This document shows positions 6,712-11,084 of a stretch of DNA of 11,084 nucleotides, in pieces (positions within the stretch are counted from its first letter, which is position 1; every line of letters starts with the position of its first letter). The position numbers and the translations under genes are program-made. The notes under the pieces were generated by a model, which did not search any database, was not told the DNA's origin, and saw only the letters and a program-made list of their open reading frames with translations. This stretch comes from Zoogloeaceae bacterium. Its GTDB lineage: Bacteria; Pseudomonadota; Gammaproteobacteria; Burkholderiales; Rhodocyclaceae. The stretch is taken from positions 1 through 11,084 of the forward strand of contig SSSX01000599.1 in NCBI GenBank assembly GCA_015657735.1, in the 5' to 3' direction.

Positions 6712-7642
6712 GGATCAGCACGTTCAGCACGGCGATCGCCAGCACCCACAGCCACACGCTGTTGTGCACCAGCGCGACCGCCTTGTCGATGTCGGCGGCG
6801 CGCGCCGGGGTGCCGGTGCCGAGGGTCGGACGGCGCTCCAGGCGGCCGTGATAGACCGCCGGGCCGCCGAGGCGGACGTGCAGCGCGCCGGCGCCGGACG
6901 CCATCACCGGGCCGGCGTTGGGGCTGTCCCAGGCCGGCGCCTGGGTGCGCCAGCAGCGCAGCGCGGCGGCGGTGTGGCCGAGCAGCGCGTAGCTCAGCGC
7001 GGTGAGGCGGGCCGGCACGAAGTTCAGCACGTCGTCGATGCGCGCCGCGGCCCAGCCGAAGCGCAGGTAGCGCGCCGTGCGGTAGCCCCACATCGCATCC
7101 AGCGTGTTGGCGAGACGGAACATCAACGCCCCGGGCCCGCCGAGCAGCGCGAACCAGAACAGCGCGCCGAAGATCGCGTCGTTGCCGTTTTCGAGCACCG
7201 ATTCGACGGTGGCGCGGGCGACGCCGGATTCGTCGAGTTCGGCGGTGTCGCGCGAGACGATCCAGGCCAGCCGCTGCCGCGCGCCGGCCAGGTCGCCGGC
7301 GGCCAGCGGCGCCGCCACCGCGCGGGCGTGCTCGGCCAGGCTGCGGCTGCCGACCGCGAAGTACAGCAGGCCGACGTCGAGGGCCAGGCCCAGCCAGGCG
7401 TTGCCGGCCTTCAGCGAACCGGCCACGGCGACCCACGGCAGCACCGCCGCGCTCCACGCCAGCAGGCCGACGCCGCGATTGCTGCCGAGGCGCCGGAAGA
7501 GGCGTTCGATGGCCGTCGCGTAGCGGCCGAAGCCGACCAGCGGGTGATGGTGGCGCGGCTCGCCGAACAGACGGTCGAGCAGCAGGCCGAGACCCAGCGG
7601 GACGGCGACGGAGAACAGAACGGCGAGGTGCAGGGCGGACAT
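6704..7642 (-). CDS. cbiB: Adenosylcobinamide-phosphate synthase (CbiB/CobD)
   Basis: An integral membrane enzyme, 312 residues, which joins adenosylcobyric acid to aminopropanol (or its phosphate) to give adenosylcobinamide (phosphate). Family signatures are LLLDRLFGEPRHHHPLVGFG (20-39), VSRDTAELDESGVARATVESVLEN (129-152), NTLDAMWGYR (179-188), DDVLNFVPARL (203-213) and SPNAGPVMASGAGAL (240-254). Hydrophobic stretches occur at about residues 5-23, 59-76, 83-96, 156-172 and 295-310. The start at 7642 gives MSALHLAVLFSVAVPLGL. An upstream in-frame ATG (7669) is less likely because it would sit almost against the divergent cobQ start. It is the first gene of the minus-strand operon and overlaps the next gene by 8 bp. 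The very long open frame continuing upstream of 7669 is antisense shadow inside cobQ. Confidence 0.95.
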   Translation of the reverse strand: MSALHLAVLFSVAVPLGLGLLLDRLFGEPRHHHPLVGFGRYATAIERLFRRLGSNRGVGLLAWSAAVLPWVAVAGSLKAGNAWLGLALDVGLLYFAVGSRSLAEHARAVAAPLAAGDLAGARQRLAWIVSRDTAELDESGVARATVESVLENGNDAIFGALFWFALLGGPGALMFRLANTLDAMWGYRTARYLRFGWAAARIDDVLNFVPARLTALSYALLGHTAAALRCWRTQAPAWDSPNAGPVMASGAGALHVRLGGPAVYHGRLERRPTLGTGTPARAADIDKAVALVHNSVWLWVLAIAVLNVLIHA

Positions 7643-7681
7643 GGGATAATGGAAAACTTCGTTGCCCATCAATTGTAAGCC
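7643..7681. promoter_or_regulatory. Compact divergent control region between cbiB and cobQ
   Basis: Only 39 bp separate the two start codons. For cobQ, TGGGATAAT (7642-7650) resembles an extended -10 element with no clear -35 box. For cbiB, TACAAT (7677-7672, minus strand) is 5 of 6 to the -10 box, again without a convincing -35 box. Neither gene has a strong ribosome site. There is no room for a cobalamin riboswitch. Promoter assignments are weak. Confidence 0.3.
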
Positions 7682-9211
7682 ATGCGTCAAGCCCTCACCC
7701 TGATGGTTCAGGGCACCACCTCGGATGCCGGCAAGAGCACCCTGGTCGCCGGTCTGGCCCGCCTGCTGGCCCGCCGCGGCGTGCGTGTCGCGCCCTTCAA
7801 GCCGCAGAACATGGCGCTCAACTCGGCCGTTACCGTCGACGGCGGCGAGATCGGCCGCGCCCAGGCCCTGCAGGCGCTGGCCGCCGGTCTCGCCCCGCAC
7901 ACCGACATGAACCCGGTGCTGCTCAAGCCGTCCACCGACATCGGCGCGCAGGTGATCATCCATGGCCGCGCCGTCGCCAACCTGTCGGCGCGCGATTACC
8001 ACGACTACAAGCCGCGCGCGATGGCGGCCGTCCTCGAAAGCCACGGCCGCCTCGCCGCCGGCTATGAGGCGGTGCTCGTCGAAGGCGCCGGCAGTCCGGC
8101 CGAAATCAATCTGCGCGACCGCGACATCGCCAACATGGGGTTCGCCGAGGCCGTCGACTGCCCGGTGATCCTCGTCGCCGACATCGACCGCGGCGGCGTC
8201 TTCGCCCACCTGGTCGGCACCCTCGAACTGCTGGCGCCGACCGAGCAGGCCCGCGTCAAGGGCTTCGTCATCAACCGCTTCCGCGGCGACATCGGCCTGC
8301 TGCAGTCCGGCCTCGACTGGCTCGAAGCGCGCACCGGCCGCCCGGTGCTGGGCGTGCTGCCCTATCTGCACGGCCTCTTCCTCGACGCCGAGGATGCCCT
8401 CGCCGACGCCCGCGCCGACAAGACCGAGGCCCGCCTGCGCGTCGTCGCGCCGGTGTATCCGCGCATCTCCAACCACACCGACCTCGATGCCCTGCGCCTG
8501 CACCCGCAGGTCGATTTCAGCTGGGTCGGCCCCGGCCAGCCGCTCCCGCCGGCTGACCTGATCGTGCTGCCCGGCTCCAAGGCGGTCCAGGCCGACCTCG
8601 CCTGGCTGCGCGCGCAGGGCTGGGACGAAGCCATCGCGCGCCACCTGCGCTACGGCGGCAAGCTCGTCGCAATCTGCGGCGGCTACCAGATGCTCGGCCG
8701 CTGCCTGCACGATCCGCTCGGCCTCGAAGGCGCGCCGGGCAGCGTCGCCGGCCTCGGCCTGCTGGATATCGAAACGACCCTCGAAGCCGAAAAGCAGCTC
8801 GACAACGTCACCGGCCGGCTGACCCTGCCGGGCGCGCCGGCCGTCGCCGGCTACGAGATCCACATGGGCGTCAGCCACGGTCCGGCGCTCGAACGGCCGG
8901 CGGTGCACCTCGCCGGCGGGCGCGCCGACGGCGCCCGGTCGGACGACGGCCGGATCCTCGGCACCTACCTGCACGGCCTCTTCGACCACCCGGACGCGCT
9001 CGCCGCGCTCCTCGCCTGGGCCGGCGTCGCCGATGCCGTGCGGGTCGACCTCGCCGCCCGTCGCCAGGCCGACCTCGAACGCCTGGCCGACAGCATCGAG
9101 CGCAACCTCGACCTGGCGCGCCTCGCCGACTGCTTCGGCGACGGCCCGGCCGCCGCCGCGCTGCGTCGCCCGACCGGCGGCTCGCTTGACCGCTCACGCG
9201 CCCCTCTCTAA
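7682..9211 (+). CDS. cobQ: Cobyric acid synthase (glutamine-hydrolysing)
   Basis: Encodes the 509-residue CobQ/CbiP amidotransferase, which amidates four side chains of adenosylcobyrinic acid a,c-diamide, using glutamine and ATP, to give cobyric acid. The N-terminal dethiobiotin-synthetase-like domain opens with the P-loop MVQGTTSDAGKSTLVAGL (8-25), followed by PFKPQNMALNS (38-48), LLKPSTDIGAQVI (80-92), VEGAGSPAEINL (133-144) and DIDRGGVFA (167-175). The C-terminal class I glutaminase-like domain holds Cys332 in VAICGGYQMLG and His431 in TYLHGLFDHP. Length is normal; the last 20 or so residues are a low-complexity tail. The start fits other CobQ proteins although the ribosome site is poor. 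It is divergent from cbiB, whose product acts directly on the CobQ product. Confidence 0.97.
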   Translation: MRQALTLMVQGTTSDAGKSTLVAGLARLLARRGVRVAPFKPQNMALNSAVTVDGGEIGRAQALQALAAGLAPHTDMNPVLLKPSTDIGAQVIIHGRAVANLSARDYHDYKPRAMAAVLESHGRLAAGYEAVLVEGAGSPAEINLRDRDIANMGFAEAVDCPVILVADIDRGGVFAHLVGTLELLAPTEQARVKGFVINRFRGDIGLLQSGLDWLEARTGRPVLGVLPYLHGLFLDAEDALADARADKTEARLRVVAPVYPRISNHTDLDALRLHPQVDFSWVGPGQPLPPADLIVLPGSKAVQADLAWLRAQGWDEAIARHLRYGGKLVAICGGYQMLGRCLHDPLGLEGAPGSVAGLGLLDIETTLEAEKQLDNVTGRLTLPGAPAVAGYEIHMGVSHGPALERPAVHLAGGRADGARSDDGRILGTYLHGLFDHPDALAALLAWAGVADAVRVDLAARRQADLERLADSIERNLDLARLADCFGDGPAAAALRRPTGGSLDRSRAPL

Positions 9212-9214
9212 CAT
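9186..9214 (+). promoter_or_regulatory. Candidate promoter for the coiled-coil gene and zapA
   Basis: TTGACC (9186-9191, 5 of 6 to -35) and TAACAT (9209-9214, 4 of 6 to -10) are spaced by 17 bp, inside the end of cobQ. Transcription would start near 9221, on the ATG of the next gene, which lacks a clear ribosome site. The message could therefore be leaderless. Confidence 0.3.
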
Positions 9215-9220
9215 TTCCGG

Positions 9221-9448
9221 ATGGACGCCGAACTCGCCTCACTCGAACAGAAACTCGAACAACTGCTCAGCCGTCATGCCGCCGAGCAGACGCGGCTGAA
9301 CAGCCAGCACGCTAGCGCCGTGGCCGACAACCGCCGTCTGCAGGAGCGGGTCGACGCCCTCGAAATGGCCAACCGCGAACTCACCGACAAGCTCGGCCTC
9401 GTCGGCAGCCGCCTCGAAGCCCTGCTCGCCCGCATTCCCGAAGTCTGA
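9221..9448 (+). CDS. Small coiled-coil protein, ZapB-like (TIGR02449 type)
   Basis: A 75-residue protein that is almost entirely predicted alpha-helical coiled coil: LEQKLEQLLSRHAAEQTRLN, then NRRLQERVDALEMANRELTDKLGLVGSRLEALLARIPEV, with heptad-spaced Leu, Val and Ala. Small proteins of this type (TIGR02449, related in form to ZapB) commonly sit directly before zapA in beta- and gammaproteobacteria and are thought to act in Z-ring organisation; the role here is by family and position. It begins 9 bp after cobQ and ends 49 bp before zapA. The ribosome site is weak. It should be cytoplasmic. Confidence 0.82.
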   Translation: MDAELASLEQKLEQLLSRHAAEQTRLNSQHASAVADNRRLQERVDALEMANRELTDKLGLVGSRLEALLARIPEV

Positions 9449-9497
9449 AATGCCGGGATTCCGCCCACTTCGTTCGCAGGTCCGGCTGGAGGACTGA

Positions 9498-9794
9498 ATG
9501 GAACAACTCGACATCAAGCTGCTCGGGCGCGAATACCGCGTCGCCTGCAAGCCCGAAGAAAAAGACGGCCTGCTCGCCGCCGTGGCCTATCTCGACGAAA
9601 AAATGCGCGATCTGGCCGGCAAGACCAACTCGGCCGGCGAGCGCCTGGCGGTCATGACGGCGCTCAACATCACCCACGAATTTCTGCAGTTCCAGCGCGC
9701 CGGCGGATTTGACATCCCGACGCTCAAGCGTAGAATCGAACACATCAACGGTCGCCTCGACGGCGTGCTGGCAGAGCAGGAAAAGCTCTTCTGA
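9498..9794 (+). CDS. zapA: Cell division protein ZapA
   Basis: A 98-residue ZapA, the small protein that cross-links FtsZ filaments at midcell. The N-terminal globular part contains MEQLDIKLLGREYRVACKPE, with the typical ACKPEEKDGLLAAVAYLDEKM run (residues 16-36). This is followed by a helical region with ALNITHEFLQFQ (55-66) and a C-terminal coiled coil (about 74-98) used for tetramerisation. A strong TGGAGGA ribosome site (9487-9493) precedes the ATG. The gene is followed 45 bp later by 6S RNA, the arrangement conserved in many beta- and gammaproteobacteria, and is probably transcribed with the coiled-coil gene before it. Confidence 0.95.
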   Translation: MEQLDIKLLGREYRVACKPEEKDGLLAAVAYLDEKMRDLAGKTNSAGERLAVMTALNITHEFLQFQRAGGFDIPTLKRRIEHINGRLDGVLAEQEKLF

Positions 9795-9839
9795 GCCACG
9801 CCCGGACGGAAGTGATCAGCGGTTTGGAAGACGGTTCAG

Positions 9840-10021
9840 TTATCCCCTGCGGTGTTGGTCAAGGCTTTAAACTCCTTGAACCAATGTCTACGTGACACGG
9901 GTCGCGGCCCAAAGAAACCGCCAGTGTGTGCGCTCCTCGTCGAGTGTGCCTGAGGCGGAAGGAAAGCGACCCCCCTGAACTCCGGTTCAGGATGCAAGCC
10001 TGACGGCATTCGCGGGGGACC
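9840..10021 (+). ncRNA. ssrS: 6S RNA
   Basis: This roughly 180-nt RNA sequesters sigma70 RNA polymerase by mimicking an open promoter. The 6S architecture can be read from the sequence. A closing stem pairs CCCCTGCGG (9844-9852) with TCGCGGGGG (10010-10018). An internal stem pairs GGGTCGC (9899-9905) with GCGACCC (9966-9972). An upper stem pairs CCGCC (9918-9922) with GGCGG (9954-9958). The 3' side of the central bubble carries a small hairpin, CCTGAAC-TCCG-GTTCAGG (9974-9991), then GCAAGCCTGACGGCATTCGC, matching the 3' half of known 6S RNAs. The 5' side of the bubble also holds a possible hairpin (TCAAGG with CCTTGA). Position directly after zapA supports the call. The exact ends are approximate, and I see no clear promoter. 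The usual downstream 5-formyl-THF cyclo-ligase gene is absent. Confidence 0.88.
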
Positions 10022-10028
10022 CAACAAT

Positions 10029-10060
10029 AAAAAAGCGCAGACAACGGTCTGCGCTTTTTT
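10029..10060. terminator. Strong bidirectional terminator between 6S RNA and the cytochrome gene
   Basis: An A6 run, the stem GCGCAGAC (10035-10042), loop AACG, the stem GTCTGCGC (10047-10054) and a T6 run form a near-perfect intrinsic terminator on both strands. It would end 6S RNA on the plus strand and the convergent cytochrome message on the minus strand. Confidence 0.93.
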
Positions 10061-10076
10061 ATTGCCGGTTGCCAAC

Positions 10077-10098
10077 CCGGCGCCCCGCAGGGCGCCGG
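10077..10098. other. GC-rich hairpin just after the cytochrome stop codon
   Basis: CCGGCGCCC (10077-10085), loop CGCA and GGGCGCCGG (10090-10098) form a perfect 9-bp stem. It lies between the cytochrome stop and the terminator. There is no T-run next to it, so it may protect the 3' end of the message rather than terminate it. Confidence 0.5.
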
Positions 10099-10106
10099 TT
10101 CGCGGA

Positions 10107-10562
10107 TCAGTCCGGAGCCTTGAAGCCGGCGCCAGCCTTGTTGGCGAGGAAGGCCACCGCGCGCTTCAGTTCGTTCTCGGTGAGGTCGGCTGCGCCACCC
10201 TTCGGCGGCATCGCGTTCTTGCCGGCCGTCGCCGATTTCACCAGCCCGTCGAAGCCCTGAGCCAGACGCGGACCCCAGGCACCCTTGTCGCCGGCCTTCG
10301 GCGCTCCGGCAGCCCCGCTTTCGTGGCAGGCACCGCACACCGCAGTGTAGATTTCCTCGCCCTTGCGGCTGCCCGGCGCAGCGGCAGGCGCAGCAGCCAG
10401 CACCACCTGGGCGACGGGTTGGGTCAGCTTGGCGGAGAGTTCTTCATCGACGGCAGCCTTCTTGCCGCAACCTACGAGCTGGGTAGCCAGGGCGGCAACG
10501 CCGATGGAAAGCGCGATCCGCGCGCAGGAACGGACGGGGGCAGAGCGACGAAAATCCGACAT
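10107..10562 (-). CDS. Cytochrome c5-family mono-heme protein, probable lipoprotein
   Basis: A 151-residue class I c-type cytochrome for periplasmic electron transfer. The heme site is CGACH (Cys76, Cys79, His80), and the likely distal ligand is Met118 in NAMPPKGG, the arrangement of the c5 subfamily. AWGPRL (95-100) and the final helix ENELKRAVAFLANKAG also fit. The N-terminus MSDFRRSAPVRSCARIALSI is followed by a hydrophobic run ending LVGCGKK, a good lipobox with Cys32, suggesting a lipid-anchored protein with an Ala/Pro-rich linker (about 45-64) before the heme domain. Many c5 proteins are soluble or membrane-helix anchored, so the anchor is inferred. A GAGGA ribosome site lies about 8 bp before the ATG, and a good sigma70-type promoter lies further upstream. 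The gene stands alone. Confidence 0.92.
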   Translation of the reverse strand: MSDFRRSAPVRSCARIALSIGVAALATQLVGCGKKAAVDEELSAKLTQPVAQVVLAAAPAAAPGSRKGEEIYTAVCGACHESGAAGAPKAGDKGAWGPRLAQGFDGLVKSATAGKNAMPPKGGAADLTENELKRAVAFLANKAGAGFKAPD

Positions 10563-10603
10563 GCTGAATTCCTCGAGTACGGGGACGATTGAGTAAAGTA
10601 CTG

Positions 10604-10633
10604 ATTATAGCGAGGGTATTCCCGATCTGTCAG
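10604..10633 (-). promoter_or_regulatory. Sigma70-type promoter of the cytochrome gene
   Basis: On the minus strand, CTGACA (10633-10628, 5 of 6 to -35) is followed after 18 bp by a perfect TATAAT (10609-10604). Transcription should start near 10597, leaving a leader of about 35 nt that carries the ribosome site. Confidence 0.7.
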
Positions 10634-10641
10634 ACAAAGCA

Positions 10642-10670
10642 TGGACTCTGCCCCTGATTCGCGCTATCCT
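10642..10670 (+). promoter_or_regulatory. Candidate tRNA-Arg promoter with GC-rich discriminator
   Basis: TGGACT (10642-10647, 4 of 6) and TATCCT (10665-10670, 4 of 6) are spaced by 17 bp and followed by the GC-only run GCGCGCCGCGC. GC-rich discriminators are typical of growth-rate and ppGpp-controlled stable RNA promoters. It is back to back with the cytochrome promoter, 8 bp apart. Confidence 0.4.
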
Positions 10671-10678
10671 GCGCGCCG

Positions 10679-10699
10679 CGCAACGCAAAGTTGCGGCTT
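10679..10699 (+). other. Hairpin in the tRNA leader
   Basis: CGCAAC (10679-10684), loop GCAAA and GTTGCG (10690-10695) form a perfect 6-bp stem followed by GCTTTT, ending just before the tRNA. It could be a processing element or a weak attenuator-like structure. Confidence 0.4.
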
Positions 10700-10707
10700 T
10701 TCCCCGC

Positions 10708-10784
10708 GCGCCCGTAGCTCAGCTGGATAGAGTACTGCCCTCCGAAGGCAGGGGTCGGACGTTCGAATCGTCTCGGGCGCGCCA
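10708..10784 (+). tRNA. tRNA-Arg, anticodon CCG
   Basis: A complete cloverleaf of 77 nt including an encoded CCA. The acceptor GCGCCCG pairs with CGGGCGC, with discriminator G. The D stem GCTC pairs with GAGT (one G-U), the anticodon stem CTGCC pairs with GGCAG around the loop CTCCGAA (anticodon CCG, reading CGG), and the T stem GGACG pairs with CGTCT around TTCGAAT. It closely resembles the known proteobacterial tRNA-Arg(CCG). Confidence 0.97.
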
Positions 10785-10799
10785 TCAAATCAGGAACTC

Positions 10800-10827
10800 A
10801 GGCCACCTTCCGGGTGGCCTTTTTCTT
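10800..10827 (+). terminator. Intrinsic terminator of tRNA-Arg
   Basis: GGCCACC (10801-10807) pairs with GGTGGCC (10813-10819) and is followed by TTTTTCTTT. It lies 16 bp after the tRNA. Confidence 0.9.
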
Positions 10828-10838
10828 TGGTTTGGAAT

Positions 10839-10865
10839 CCGTACGGAAAACCGCATTCCGTATGG
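10839..10865. repeat. Inverted repeat in the noncoding stretch after tRNA-Arg
   Basis: CCGTACGGAA (10839-10848), a 7-nt loop and TTCCGTATGG (10856-10865) form a 10-bp stem with one G-U pair in RNA. It has no T-run. The 253-bp stretch 10785-11037 holds the tRNA terminator, this repeat and a second dyad, and I see no gene in it. Confidence 0.5.
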
Positions 10866-10946
10866 CTGGCCGTTTGTAGCCTGATTCGCTCCCGGCATGT
10901 CGCTACCGGCTTGCGGATGGTCGCGCCGCATCGGATTACATTGTGC

Positions 10947-10966
10947 AAAACATTGGAAAGTGTTTT
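10947..10966. promoter_or_regulatory. AAAACA-N8-TGTTTT dyad upstream of the pirin-like gene
   Basis: Perfect 6-bp arms AAAACA (10947-10952) and TGTTTT (10961-10966), 8 bp apart, sit in an AT-rich patch about 70 bp before the next gene. This resembles an operator for a dimeric repressor or activator. No convincing -35/-10 pair could be fixed around it. Confidence 0.35.
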
Positions 10967-11037
10967 CTGATTTAACGATCTAGTCGCCCGACCGACTGCC
11001 CTCTAGAGTACGTCCATCAACTCCGAGGAGAGCGGTC

Positions 11038-11084
11038 ATGAAACAACTGGCATTCATCAAGCGCAGCAACGGTGGCCACTGGGT
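11038..11084 (+). CDS. Start of a probable pirin-family protein (truncated by the window)
   Basis: Only 15 codons are present, MKQLAFIKRSNGGHWV, after a strong GAGGAG ribosome site (11024-11029). The start MK-L--I-RS---HWV resembles the N-terminus of bacterial pirin-like cupins, which continue HWVGDGFPVR. The rest lies outside the window, so the assignment is tentative; that a gene starts here is well supported. Confidence 0.5.
   Translation, partial: MKQLAFIKRSNGGHW

Noticed and set aside
5702..7700. Cobalamin riboswitch near the B12 genes
   Set aside because: No space of about 200 nt and no B12-box-like sequence was found upstream of cbiB, cobQ or the BtuF-like gene.
7643..8989. Upstream extension of cbiB to a 761-residue protein
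   Set aside because: The extra part is antisense to cobQ and shows no domain; the normal CbiB start is at 7642.
9836..10338. Minus-strand frames of 79 and 159 codons across the 6S region
   Set aside because: They overlap 6S RNA, the terminator and the cytochrome gene, and have no recognisable content.
10785..11037. Integration site or mobile element next to tRNA-Arg
   Set aside because: No integrase gene, duplicated tRNA 3' end or flanking direct repeat could be seen; the region ends in an ordinary gene start.

Overview
The window is about 11 kb of gene-dense, very GC-rich bacterial chromosome. The gene set points to a betaproteobacterium: a coiled-coil gene, zapA and 6S RNA in a row, a c5-type cytochrome, and a CCA-encoding tRNA-Arg. 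A clear rquA (rhodoquinone biosynthesis) gene narrows this, by inference, to rhodoquinone-making lineages such as Zoogloea and relatives in the Rhodocyclales or Rhodoferax-like Burkholderiales. The genus cannot be fixed from this sequence alone.

Layout. (1) 1-2029: the 3'-truncated gene of an AEC-family permease and a LysR-type regulator, both on the minus strand. The regulator is divergent from an aldo/keto reductase (2030-3001, plus) across a roughly 115 bp control region with a TGTT-N11-AACA dyad. (2) 3118-3801: rquA on the plus strand, with an unusual VLQAAAVYGD motif I and codon use unlike its upstream neighbour. (3) 3798-7642: a tightly overlapping minus-strand operon for late cobalamin synthesis: cbiB/cobD, a threonine-phosphate decarboxylase (cobC/cobD), a BtuF-like periplasmic corrinoid-binding protein, and an unrecognised secreted protein of 342 residues with six cysteines. 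Its last gene and rquA share one CTAG for both stop codons. (4) 7682-9211: cobQ (cobyric acid synthase), divergent from cbiB with only 39 bp between the start codons. (5) 9221-10060: a small ZapB/TIGR02449-like coiled-coil gene, zapA, 6S RNA and a strong bidirectional terminator. (6) 10107-10562: a minus-strand c5-type cytochrome, apparently a lipoprotein, with a good sigma70-type promoter. (7) 10708-10784: tRNA-Arg(CCG) with its own promoter-like sequence and terminator. A 253-bp noncoding stretch with two inverted repeats follows, then the first 15 codons of a probable pirin-family gene.

How the genes may work together. CbiB, the Thr-P decarboxylase and CobQ carry out consecutive nucleotide-loop steps: cobyric acid, then the aminopropanol linker, then cobinamide phosphate. 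The BtuF-like protein adds corrinoid capture. RquA converts ubiquinone to rhodoquinone, the low-potential quinone used for fumarate reduction. Cobalamin (for methylmalonyl-CoA mutase) and rhodoquinone (for fumarate reductase) could both serve anaerobic succinate/propionate metabolism, but that link is inference from gene adjacency. No wholly new multi-gene system is evident. The best leads are the unknown secreted protein locked into the B12 operon and the rquA gene beside it.
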